DNA of 8,950 nucleotides from contig DATGKW010000116.1 in NCBI GenBank assembly GCA_035294465.1, positions 1 to 8,950 of the forward strand. Reading direction: 5' to 3'. The position numbers and the translations under genes are program-made. Below, piece by piece: positions 1 to 7,190 of this stretch; the first letter of the stretch is position 1, and each line of letters begins with the position of its first letter. Under the pieces are notes generated by a model. It had not been told where the DNA came from. It saw only the letters and a list, made by a program, of their open reading frames with translations, and ran no database searches. Origin of the DNA: Paraktedonobacter sp035294465. GTDB taxonomy: Bacteria > Chloroflexota > Ktedonobacteria > Ktedonobacterales > Ktedonobacteraceae.

Positions 1-1631
1 AGCACGTCGCCTTTGCCGCAAGATGCCTGTGCAAACCCGGGCTGTAGTTGGAGAGCGCGCTCGTAGGCCGCAAGTGCTGCCGGGTAGCGTGTTTGTTCTG
101 CCAGGATCACGGCCCGCCCATAGTGGGCCGCGGCATGCTGATCATCGTACTGGAGAGCCAGTTCGTACGAGTGCAGCGCCGCCTCGCTTCTGCCCAGACG
201 ATGGAGCACGTTACCGCGACCGGTCAGAGCCTCGGCAGGCCGCGTATGGTGTTGGAGAGCGGTATCATAGGCTATGAGTGCCTCCGCATAGCGTGCCAGT
301 TGCCAGTACATCTCGCCCAGCAAACACCAGTCCAGAGCAACGTTCGGGTCAGCAAGACGCGCCTGTTCATATGCTGCCAGGGCCTGGGCATATCGTCCAT
401 GACTAAAGTGCTCTTCTCCTTCGGCCTTCAAGGCAAGCGCGGTCCTTTGCATAGCCTGGCGCTGTGCTTCCGGCGAAGGAGATGGTGGCGAGGGCGGGGG
501 TGAGTGTTGTGCCTCCCACTGGTGTATGCGTTGTATCCCTGCTGCTGCTACAGGGTCACCAGGAGCCAGCTTCAGGATGTGTGTATAGACCTCCAGGGCT
601 TCCTGAGCGCGGTCGAGTGCCAGCAACACTTCGCCTTTTTCCCTGAGAAGACGGATATCGGCAGGATCGATGTCGGCAGCCCGCTCATAGAGTGCCAGGG
701 CCTGCTCGTAATGCTGCTCGGCATAGGAGGACTGTGCCGCGAGCCGCCATGCTTCTTTGAGGGAGTGGTACTGTGTAGGGTCGTGCGGCGCAGTGCGTAG
801 TGCGAAGAGAAAATGCTCAATATCGGGATGACGCTCATCGCGGTTTTTGGCCAGTGCTTTGAGGATGGCCAGCTCGATATGCAGTGGCACCTCAGCACGC
901 ACTTGCGAAAGCGGGAGCGGCGACGTCTGCTGGTGTTGAAGAGCCCAGGCGAACCACTCATTGCTCGTTGCCTGGATTGGCCTGCGTCCGGTTATCAGTT
1001 CGTAAGCCAGGCAGCCCAACGCGTATTGATCGCTTTTGCTGCTCGCGTATCCTTCAAATTGCTCTGGAGCCATATACGATAGCGTGCCCATGATGTTCAC
1101 CAGCCGGGTCTCATTGGCAGCGAGCATGACCGCGATCCCAAAATCGGCCAATAATGCCTTGCCCTGGCTATCAAAGAGAATGTTTTCTGGCTTCAAATCG
1201 CGGTGAATCACCGGCTGAGGCTGCGTATGGGCATGCTGAAGCGCCTGGCCTATCTGCTCAATGATGGTAAGCGCTTCCTCAAGCGGAAAATGGCTCGTGT
1301 ACTGGCGCATACGCTCACGCAGCGAACCGCCCGGCGCGTAGGCGGCAATCAGGTATGGCGGGAAATCCTCCTGGCCGATTCCGGCGTCATAGAGTGGAAG
1401 AATATGCGGGTGTTTCAGTGCTTCCAGAAACTTCGCTTCCTGCAAAAACGCCTGGCGCTGTTGCTCTGAGGCTTCCCATTCAGCGTGCAGGAATTTGATG
1501 ACGGCAACCCTGGGTAACAACATATGTTCGGCCTGGTAGACTTCGCCGAAGCCGCCACGAGCCAGCTTTTTGCCGATTCGGTAGTTGCCCAGGCGTCGCC
1601 CACTATAATCTGCTGCTGTTCTCTCTGCCAT
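1..1631 (-). CDS. Serine/threonine protein kinase with C-terminal TPR repeats (partial, runs off left edge)
   Basis: This is a Hanks-type kinase that would phosphorylate Ser/Thr on unknown partners. 543 codons are visible and the 3' end lies outside the window. The kinase domain spans about residues 17-280. The Gly-rich loop is LARGGFGEV (23-31), with Ala24 in place of the usual first Gly. The ATP-binding Lys is K46, in VIKFL, and the alpha-C Glu is probably E65. The catalytic loop is HRDLKPEN (143-150), followed by DFG (163-165), APE (188-190), the D201 of SDQYALG, and R264. All catalytic residues are present, so it should be active. TPR-like helices start near 290, a Pro/Ser-rich linker lies at about 377-387, and further TPRs run from about 400 to the cut. 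No membrane segment is visible, so this part is probably cytosolic. The ATG at 1631-1629 is chosen because the kinase fold begins soon after it, but the ribosome binding site is weak. The gene follows the transposase remnant, so its promoter is unclear. Confidence 0.93.
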   Translation of the reverse strand, partial: MAERTAADYSGRRLGNYRIGKKLARGGFGEVYQAEHMLLPRVAVIKFLHAEWEASEQQRQAFLQEAKFLEALKHPHILPLYDAGIGQEDFPPYLIAAYAPGGSLRERMRQYTSHFPLEEALTIIEQIGQALQHAHTQPQPVIHRDLKPENILFDSQGKALLADFGIAVMLAANETRLVNIMGTLSYMAPEQFEGYASSKSDQYALGCLAYELITGRRPIQATSNEWFAWALQHQQTSPLPLSQVRAEVPLHIELAILKALAKNRDERHPDIEHFLFALRTAPHDPTQYHSLKEAWRLAAQSSYAEQHYEQALALYERAADIDPADIRLLREKGEVLLALDRAQEALEVYTHILKLAPGDPVAAAGIQRIHQWEAQHSPPPSPPSPSPEAQRQAMQRTALALKAEGEEHFSHGRYAQALAAYEQARLADPNVALDWCLLGEMYWQLARYAEALIAYDTALQHHTRPAEALTGRGNVLHRLGRSEAALHSYELALQYDDQHAAAHYGRAVILAEQTRYPAALAAYERALQLQPGFAQASCGKGDV

Positions 1632-1636
1632 AGTGC

Positions 1637-1798
1637 TTATGACTCGCTCGTTAACCTGTTTCCAGACTCAGCGGAGCACAGATACCAGTGGCTGAATGTC
1701 CTGTCCGGTATTCCCAGATCACACGCAATTTGAAACTGGAATTTTCCGCTGCTTTGCTACAAATGCGCGGCTTCCAGCTTAAATTCTCTGGTGTACAT
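1637..1798 (-). pseudogene. Remnant of IS3-family OrfA transposase (HTH_Tnp_1-like), with in-frame TAG
   Basis: Reading from the ATG at 1798-1796, the frame gives MYTREFKLEAAHL, a TAG stop at 1759-1757, then QSSGKFQFQIACDLGIPDRT and FSHWYL. This matches the usual start of IS3/IS911-type OrfA proteins (pattern YTxEFKxEAvrL..sSGKs..qIAreLGIs.sTL..W), an N-terminal helix-turn-helix. The match resumes in the same frame after the TAG, so a nonsense mutation inside an old transposase gene explains it best. Similarity fades after about position 1680. The frame ends at TAA (1639-1637), five bases before the kinase ATG. No OrfB, DDE domain or terminal inverted repeats are seen, so only a fragment remains. 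The family call is from memory of the motif, not from a search. The frame is also open upstream to 1978, but those 60 residues do not resemble a transposase. Confidence 0.68.
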
Positions 1799-1931
1799 TG
1801 ATCTCGCAGAGCTCGCATGGTCTTGTCCTCTTCCGGGAAAGCCCTCTCTCCTCAATTTACTCCTTCCATATCTCAGAGTCAAGCGCGGCCCCTGGCGTCC
1901 ACAGGGCTTTCCAGTTCTAAAAAGCTGAGCA

Positions 1932-1991
1932 TCAAAGGGCAAAACTCTCAGGGGATGTTCCTGTGAACGCTGTGTCATACTGAAAGAACAT
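1932..1991 (-). other. Possible 19-codon leader ORF behind a strong Shine-Dalgarno
   Basis: An AGGAGGT sequence lies seven bases before an ATG (1991-1989). The ATG opens a 19-residue frame, MFFQYDTAFTGTSPESFAL, ending in TGA at 1934-1932. The ribosome binding site is one of the best in the window, yet the peptide matches nothing I recognise. It is not in frame with the OrfA remnant (offset 193 bases), so it may be the frameshifted start of the dead transposase gene, a leader peptide, or chance. Confidence 0.25.
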
Positions 1992-1994
1992 GAT

Positions 1995-2055
1995 GACGAC
2001 CTCCTGATCCACTGAAGCGTTGTGTGCTTTCCTCAGTGTTCCTCACGAGGTCGTC
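1995..2055. repeat. Nested inverted repeat / two-stage hairpin
   Basis: The outer arms GACGACCTC (1995-2003) and GAGGTCGTC (2047-2055) pair perfectly over 9 bp. Inside them CACTGA (2010-2015) pairs with TCAGTG (2033-2038), and AGC (2016-2018) can pair with GCT (2026-2028). On the minus-strand RNA the 3' outer arm contains the GAGGT of the AGGAGGT Shine-Dalgarno next to the ATG at 1991, so folding would hide that site. Many insertion sequences protect the transposase start from outside transcription in this way. Applying that here is inference. Confidence 0.5.
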
Positions 2056-2116
2056 TCTTGTCTGCTTTTTGGCCCTTTGGCTCTTTCGTTCTAAAATTTT
2101 GCTCTGGGTCATGTCG

Positions 2117-2140
2117 CAAGGTGGATCTCAAGATGGATCT
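2117..2140. repeat. Tandem 12-base repeat (two copies)
   Basis: CAAGGTGGATCT (2117-2128) is followed directly by CAAGATGGATCT (2129-2140), with one mismatch. It lies just past the stop codon of the beta subunit gene. No role is evident; it may be a simple slippage duplication. Confidence 0.5.
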
Positions 2141-2166
2141 ACTGAGCGATTTTGAGAAAGCCCCGG

Positions 2167-3084
2167 CTAGTGCTCGTCTTCTTTGAAAAACAGGATGCCG
2201 AGCAGGCCCAGGATCACGGCGGCGACGATAGTCCAGAAGGAGGCTGGGGCGACATTTTTTGAGGGACGGGCCGGTTGAGAGGGCAGGTTATAGACTTCCG
2301 GCTCATCTAGCAGCAGGAAGAATGAGTTTAGCCCTCCCTCTAATATCGTCTCATCCTCGCCGTATAGTCGTGCCTCGCGCACGCCGCGCTCATGCAATTC
2401 CCGGAGGCGGCTGCGGGCGCGGGCCTTGAGCTGGGCGACCTCGCCAAACTGAATCGATTTCGTGGGGCAGGCTTTGGCGCAGGCCGGCTCCAGGCCGTCT
2501 TTCAGGCGATCATAGCAAAGCGTGCATTTGTGGGCCCGGCGATCTCCCAATTCCAGGTCGTCGCGCGCGATGACGCCAAAGGGGCAGGCGACGATGCAAT
2601 ATCCGCAGCCGTTGCAGATATCCTGCTGGACGTAGACCGTATCAAACTCGGTGCGGATGATCGCGCCAGTCGGGCATGCTTCCAGGCAGGGAGCATTGAC
2701 GCAATGCTTGCAGACATCGCTGCTCATTAGCCAGCGTTCACTGTTGAAGAATGGCAGGGAAGCGCCTGGCGCGTTCTGCGGGATGTCGCCGTTGTTTTTC
2801 GCCTCCGTGATCTGCTCCTCAACAGTGACTCCTGGTCGCCGACGCCCGACCTGCTCGATAAACTGCACGTGCCGCCAGGTCTGGGCGCTGAGTTGCCCGG
2901 TGTTGTCATAGCTGGACCCGCGCCATTGCGGATCGCTGCCGGGGAGCTGGTTCCACTGTTTGCAGGCAACTTCGCAGGCTTTACAGCCAATGCAGAGGCT
3001 GGTGTCGGTGAAAAAGCCCATGGCCATCTGCTTAGGCAGCGGCGGTTCCTTGCGCAGCGGCTTGACTATTTCCAGCATTTTCAT
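2167..3084 (-). CDS. fdxH: Formate dehydrogenase beta (iron-sulfur) subunit, FDH-N/O type
   Basis: This is the electron-transfer subunit that takes electrons from the catalytic subunit through four [4Fe-4S] clusters. The protein has 305 residues, close to the roughly 300 of E. coli FdnH. Sixteen Cys lie in four ferredoxin groups: C31/C34/C37/C41, C125/C128/C133/C137, C157/C160/C163/C167 and C187/C190/C202/C206. A hydrophobic helix near 283-300 (ASFWTIVAAVILGLLGILFF) matches the C-terminal membrane anchor of FdnH. The frame is open up to 3243, but the ATG at 3084-3082 is preferred. It has GAGGAG eight bases upstream, ferredoxin similarity begins soon after it, and the longer version would overlap the alpha gene by 158 bases. 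Only one base separates this ATG from the alpha stop, so translational coupling is likely. No gamma (cytochrome b) gene follows, which is unusual for a beta subunit with a membrane anchor. Confidence 0.95.
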   Translation of the reverse strand: MKMLEIVKPLRKEPPLPKQMAMGFFTDTSLCIGCKACEVACKQWNQLPGSDPQWRGSSYDNTGQLSAQTWRHVQFIEQVGRRRPGVTVEEQITEAKNNGDIPQNAPGASLPFFNSERWLMSSDVCKHCVNAPCLEACPTGAIIRTEFDTVYVQQDICNGCGYCIVACPFGVIARDDLELGDRRAHKCTLCYDRLKDGLEPACAKACPTKSIQFGEVAQLKARARSRLRELHERGVREARLYGEDETILEGGLNSFFLLLDEPEVYNLPSQPARPSKNVAPASFWTIVAAVILGLLGILFFKEDEH

Positions 3085-3085
3085 C

Positions 3086-6000
3086 TCATGCTCCTCTTTC
3101 GTGCAGACGTCCTGGTCGCACGTCGCACATAAAGGCTTTGGCCTCTTCGATGCTGACGTTTGGCTCCAGCACCATATGCGCCAGGTCGTTGGTGATACTG
3201 CCGCGAACTTTGCCCTGGAAACCCCAGTGGAAAGGCAGCCCAATTTGATGGATGATCTTGCCGTTCACGCGGAGCGGGCGCATGCGTCGCGTGACCATCG
3301 CGCGTGCCTCAATCTCGCCGCGCGGCGTGCTGATGATCAGCCAGCTGCCATGCTTGATGCCTCGCTCCTCTGCCAGTTCTGGACTGAGTTCGGCGAAGAG
3401 CGCCGGTTGCAGGGCATTCAACCAGGGCATCCAGCGCGTCATCGGACCGCTGACATGATGCTCAGTAAGCCGATAGGTTGTGACAACTATCGGATAGCGC
3501 TCGTCTCCTAGCGGGCTGAGTCGGTTGTCGGCTCTGCCACGGAAGTAAAGGGCAGTCGGGTTGCTCTGCTGGCGGTACAGAGCGTTTTTGACCGGAGCTT
3601 CGGCAGCCTCGTAATGCGCTGGCAGCGGCCCATCCTTCAGTCCTTTGGGCGCAAAGAGCCAGCCCTTGCCATCCGGCTTCATCAGGAAGGGATCGCGACC
3701 AGAGTGCGCGTCGATTCCCAGCGCGCCGGGCGGCGGCGTGTAGTCTGGCGGCTTGTTCAGTGGGAAGTCCGGGGTGTCAAAGCCGGTCCATTTCTTCTCC
3801 TGCTCATCCCACCAGACATACCTCTTGCGCTCGGACCACGGTTTGCCATCGGGGTCTGCGGAAGCTCGATTGTAGAGGATGCGCCGATTTGAGGGCCAGG
3901 AGAAGCCCCAGCCTAAGAAGGTATAGCCTTCGGGATTGCGAGCTGCCGCCCGGTTGTTCTCTGGAGCGGGATAGACGCCGCTATAGATCCACGAGCCGCA
4001 CGCGGTGCTGCCATCGTCCTTGAGCGCGGCAAAGCCTGCGACATGCGGCGCGTTGTGCAGATTATACGACTCCGGGTGCTCCGGTGTCTTTACATAATAA
4101 CCATTGATCTCTTTCAAGACCAGCAGGTCGTCTGGCTCATCCTTAATACGCCAGCGTGCTTGCTCTTCCGGGTGCTCGTAGTCCCAGAGCAGAGCCTGGA
4201 TCGGCCTGTCCCTGGGATCGATGCTCTCGGCGTAGAGCTCTTTCAGCCGCTTGCCCAGGTGATAGACAAACCAGAGGTCAGAACGCGCGTCTCCAGGTGG
4301 ATCAACCGCCTTATCGCGCCACTGGATCAGGCGCTGGGTATTGGTGAAGCAGCCCTCCTTTTCGGTCGAGGCGGCAGCAGGCATCAGAAAAACCTCGGTT
4401 TTGATGGTCGTGGGATCGACAGGCTCAGGTCCATGATGCCAGAAGGCTGCTGATTCCACCTCGTAGAGATCGCGCACCACCATCCAATCGAGCTGTTCCA
4501 GGGCCTTGCGCTGCATCTTCGAGTTCGTGCTGCCTGCGGCGGGATTCTGGCCGAACAGAAAGTAGCCCTTGACTTTGCCGTCGAGCATGGCGTAGCTAGT
4601 GAGGAGGTGCGAATGGTCGCCAGTAATCTTGGGAATCCAGCGATAGCAGCGCGCACCTTCATCTTCGTCGGCTGCCTGGCCGTACCAGGCTTGCAGCAGA
4701 CTGCGCATATAGGCCGGCAGATTGGCCCACCAGCCAGTTTTGGCGCCATTTACCGCGATATATTCTTGCAACGTTTGTTGAGACGGCCCTGGATGCGCCT
4801 TTGAGGTCGCTCCTTCGGTTGCCTGCGTTGATGATTGGTGCGCCGGATTGGGCGGTCCAACCAGGGCTGCTGGCTGGGGCATGTAGCCTGAGAGCAGGTC
4901 GTAGAGTGTGGGCACATCGGTCGAACCCTGGATCGAGGCGTGGCCGCGTAAAGCCATAATCCCGCCGCCTGGCCGGCCCATATTGCCCAGCAGCAGTTGG
5001 AGGATCGCCGCCGCGCGAATGATCTGCACTCCCTTGCTCTGCTGAGTCCAGCCGACCGCGTAACAGATGGCTGAAGTCCGTTCGCGACCCGAATTTCGGC
5101 TCAGGGTTTGCGCGACCTTGAGCCATTCCTCGCGGGGTACGCCGCAAACCTGCTCGACCATCTCAGGCGTGTAGCGCGCGAAGTGGCGTTTCAGCACCTG
5201 GAAAATGCAGCGTGGATGCTCAAGGGTCAGATCGATCACGGGATTGCCATCTTGATCGCGTTCATAGTCCCAACTGCTCTGATCGGTATAGCTTTCATTC
5301 TCTGGATCATAGCCGGAGAAGAGACCGTCCAGATCCTCGGTATCGCGGAAATCCTCGCGTACCAGGGTGGCTGCGTTGGTGTAGGAGACGACATAATCGT
5401 GAAAGTAGGCTTTATTTTCCAGGACATAGTTGATCAGCGCACCCAGGAAGACAATATCGCTACCCGCGCGCGTGCTGACATACAGGTTGGCCAGCGCTGA
5501 GGTGCGCGAATAATGCGGATCGACGTGGATAACCTGCGCCCCGCGCTCTTTGGCCTTGACGACATTAGCAAAGGCCACCGGATGGGCCTCGGCCATATTG
5601 CTGCCCATAATCAGGATAGCGTCGCTATTGACCAGATCTTGCGGAAAGGTTGTGGCTCCGCCGCGCCCGAACGAAATACCCAGACCGGGTACAGTTGAGC
5701 TGTGTCATATACGGGCCTGGTTCTCAATCGAGACCATGCCGAGGCCACCGTTGAAGAGCTTTTTCATCAAATAGTTCTCTTCAATGTCCAGCGTGGCCCC
5801 GCCCAGCGAAGCGATACCCAGCGTGTGGTTGACCTCGCGGCCGTCTTCCAGGTGGGTAACAAAGGTTTCGTCGCGTGTCTTTTTTACGCGCTGTGCGATC
5901 TGCTCCATTGCCCAATCCAGCGAGACGGCCTCCCAATGGTCGCTATAGGGCGCGCGATACATCACGCGAGTCAGGCGACTGGGATTGACTGTGTACTGGA

Positions 6001-6289
6001 AGGTTGCCGCGCCTTTGGGGCAGAGTGTGCCGTGACTGATCGGGCTATCGGGGTTTCCTTCGATATCGATTACTTTGCCATTTTTGACGTACACATTCAG
6101 CCCGCAGCCGACGGCGCAATAGGGGCAGACGCTTTTTACCACCTCTGCATCGCGGATGCGCGGCGCCTTGCTCACGCTTTCTGCGCTAAACGGCTGCACC
6201 TTCGAACCAATTTGCATTACCTCTTCCACCGCTGTCGAAACTGCTTCAGCTAGTGGTGCCCCCATTGGCAGGAAAGGACGTTCTTGCAT
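3086..6289 (-). CDS. fdnG: Formate dehydrogenase alpha (catalytic) subunit, selenocysteine- and molybdopterin-containing, FDH-N type
   Basis: This enzyme oxidises formate to CO2 at a bis-MGD molybdenum (or tungsten) centre ligated by selenocysteine. The frame is continuous over 1068 codons from 6289 to 3086, broken only by TGA at 5707-5705. Read as Sec195, this gives a 1067-residue protein, similar in size to FDH-N alpha (about 1015). The [4Fe-4S] motif is C55/C58/C62/C90, followed by K92. Around the active site it reads ENQARI-U-HSSTVPGL, like the U-H motif of E. coli FDH-H and FDH-N. GNMGRPGGGIMALRGH lies at 435-450, and the C-terminal dinucleotide-binding domain spans about 930-1060. The ATG at 6289 has GAGGGA upstream. 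An in-frame TAA lies about 16 codons further up, and the N-terminus has no twin-arginine motif, so Tat export is not encoded. Expression needs SelA/B/C/D and FdhD-type factors, none of which is in the window. Confidence 0.95.
5664..5707 (-). promoter_or_regulatory. Bacterial SECIS element (SelB-binding hairpin)
   Basis: In the mRNA just after the UGA, UACCC (5691-5687) pairs with GGGUA (5681-5677) and closes the loop GGUCU (5686-5682). E. coli fdhF has the same GGU-CUG bases at the same codons, the seventh and eighth after the UGA. This loop is what SelB recognises in fdhF. The lower stem is weak here and no clear counterpart of the fdhF bulged U is visible, so the outer limits given are approximate. 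The element overlaps coding sequence, as is normal in bacteria. Confidence 0.87.
5705..5707 (-). other. Selenocysteine UGA codon (Sec195 of formate dehydrogenase alpha)
   Basis: This TGA is the only interruption in the alpha frame. The 194 codons before it and the codons after it are in the same phase. The residues on both sides match the conserved active site of Sec formate dehydrogenases, where the next residue is His. A frameshift or a dead gene would not place the stop exactly at the catalytic residue. Confidence 0.95.
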
Positions 6290-6361
6290 CAGATACTTCC
6301 CTCGATTCTGGAGAAAAATACAAACGGTGCTTTTTTAGGAATGGTCCCCTATTTTAATCTT

Positions 6362-6391
6362 ATTCTATCACCTCGATTCTCTTTTTGCTAA
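6362..6391 (-). promoter_or_regulatory. Possible sigma70-type promoter for the formate dehydrogenase operon
   Basis: On the minus strand TTAGCA (6391-6386) and TAGAAT (6367-6362) are separated by 18 bases and lie about 73 bases before the alpha ATG. The -35 box is a weak match (4 of 6) and the region is A/T-rich, so chance matches are likely. A nearby TAAAAT is an alternative -10 box. No regulator site is recognised. Confidence 0.25.
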
Positions 6392-6447
6392 GCGTATGTT
6401 TGCTTGCTTTTCATTGCATGTACGGAGGAACGCAGGTTTTTCAGGGC

Positions 6448-6476
6448 TTTCCAGGCTGCCTTTTTTGCTGTATGAT
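6448..6476 (+). promoter_or_regulatory. Possible sigma70-type promoter for the RNA 2',3'-cyclic phosphodiesterase gene
   Basis: TTTCCA (6448-6453, 4 of 6 to consensus) and TATGAT (6471-6476, 5 of 6) are 17 bases apart. Transcription would start near 6483, giving a leader of about 40 bases to the ATG at 6522. Spacing and placement are right, but neither box is perfect. Confidence 0.4.
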
Positions 6477-6498
6477 GAGAACGCAGAATGATCCATAT

Positions 6499-6510
6499 CC
6501 ATATATATGG
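6499..6510. repeat. 12-bp perfect palindrome CCATATATATGG
   Basis: This self-complementary sequence sits just after the predicted transcription start of the downstream gene and overlaps the first possible ATG (6507). It could be an operator for a dimeric regulator, but with an A/T-alternating core it could also be chance. If it is an operator, the ATG at 6522 becomes the better start. Confidence 0.35.
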
Positions 6511-6521
6511 TGCGGCCAGTT

Positions 6522-7094
6522 ATGACGAGAACGTTTATTGCGCTTGAGTTGGATGCCTCCCAGCAGCATTTTTTAGGCAATGTGATCAGGCAAGGCAAGC
6601 GACTCTTGCCTGATGTGCGCTGGGTAGATCCTGCGAGCATCCATCTGACTCTGGCTTTTTTGGGCGAATTAAATGATGAGCAGTTAGAGAAGGCTAGAGC
6701 TGCTGCTCGCTCTGCCGCGACGCTCTCTCAGCCGTTTTCCTATCGCCTCTCCGGCCTGGGCACCTTTGGCACGCCGCGCTCGCCGCGTGTGCTCTGGATG
6801 GGCGTTTCCGAACCGTCAGGTGCGCTGACAGTGGTTCATCAGGCGCTGTCTCTTGCTCTGGAGCAGCGAGGCTTCGCGGTCGATAAGCGCCCTTTCTCCC
6901 CACATCTGACCCTCGCGCGTATCAAGTCGCCTCTGACGTCTGAGCAGATTCAGCACCTTCAGCAGTTGATTTCGCGCTATCAGTTTGCTTCTCCTGCGTA
7001 TCATGTAATGCATCTCTATGTGATGAAGAGCGAACTTTTCCGTTCCGGGGCACTCTATACCTGTCTGGAAGCCTGTTCATTTCAGAGCCAGTAA
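6522..7094 (+). CDS. thpR: RNA 2',3'-cyclic phosphodiesterase (2'-5' RNA ligase family, ThpR/LigT)
   Basis: This family opens 2',3'-cyclic phosphate RNA ends and can reversibly join 2'-5' tRNA halves; its physiological role is poorly known. The protein has 190 residues from the ATG at 6522, the usual family size. The two catalytic HxTx motifs are HLTL in SIHLTLAFLGEL (His41, Thr43) and HLTL in SPHLTLARIK (His128, Thr130). The N-terminus TRTFIALEL is the standard first strand. An in-frame ATG at 6507 would add MVRPV. The later start is preferred because family members begin right before the FIALEL strand and because the palindrome covers 6507, but neither has a good ribosome binding site. The gene is divergent from the formate dehydrogenase operon, and its neighbours give no clue to its substrate. 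Confidence 0.93.
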   Translation: MTRTFIALELDASQQHFLGNVIRQGKRLLPDVRWVDPASIHLTLAFLGELNDEQLEKARAAARSAATLSQPFSYRLSGLGTFGTPRSPRVLWMGVSEPSGALTVVHQALSLALEQRGFAVDKRPFSPHLTLARIKSPLTSEQIQHLQQLISRYQFASPAYHVMHLYVMKSELFRSGALYTCLEACSFQSQ

Positions 7095-7111
7095 TGCGAC
7101 AAGTTTTACAC

Positions 7112-7140
7112 TGGATTTTTCTCGTACGTTCAAGTAGAAT
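7112..7140 (+). promoter_or_regulatory. Possible promoter for the DUF4190-type gene
   Basis: TAGAAT (7135-7140) lies 17 bases after TGGATT (7112-7117). The -10 box is fair and the -35 box is poor. It is placed sensibly in the gap before the gene at 7207, but the evidence is weak. Confidence 0.22.
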
Positions 7141-7190
7141 AGGAGAACCCTATAGTCCTTTGAAATTGGGCGGCGTCCCAACATAGACAT

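Larger units (their letters stand above)
1632..2166. other. Intergenic region without an intact gene
   Basis: This stretch separates the end of the formate dehydrogenase operon from the kinase. It holds the OrfA remnant (1637-1798), an inverted repeat GGAAAGCCC/GGGCTTTCC (1836-1844 and 1904-1912), a nested hairpin (1995-2055) and a tandem 12-base repeat (2117-2140). No cytochrome b gamma subunit, fdhD or fdhE gene is present here. I see no clear rho-independent terminator for the operon. Confidence 0.7.

Noticed and set aside
48..503. 151-codon plus-strand frame at the left edge
   Set aside because: It is antisense to the TPR part of the kinase, which reads cleanly in one frame to the window edge.
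1757..1978. 73-codon minus-strand frame as an intact small gene
   Set aside because: Only its last 13 residues resemble a protein family (OrfA), and that similarity continues past its stop. It is better described as part of a pseudogene.
2960..3511. 183-codon open frame on the plus strand opposite the alpha/beta junction
   Set aside because: It is a shadow of the two real genes, with no family resemblance.
5702..6253. 183-codon open frame on the plus strand opposite the alpha N-terminus
   Set aside because: It is antisense to a well-supported gene, has no recognisable motif or ribosome binding site, and is expected from codon bias on the other strand.
3086..6289. Formate dehydrogenase alpha as a pseudogene or as two separate genes split by a stop
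   Set aside because: Both parts are in the same frame, the stop is TGA exactly at the catalytic residue, and a SECIS-like hairpin follows it. Selenocysteine explains this better.
6368..6640. 90-codon minus-strand frame upstream of the formate dehydrogenase operon
   Set aside because: It overlaps the ThpR-family gene start and the divergent promoter region, and shows no motif.
7088..7120. Terminator hairpin after the ThpR-family gene (CCAGT/ACTGG then a T run)
   Set aside because: Only five base pairs close a 17-base loop, which is too weak to support a terminator.
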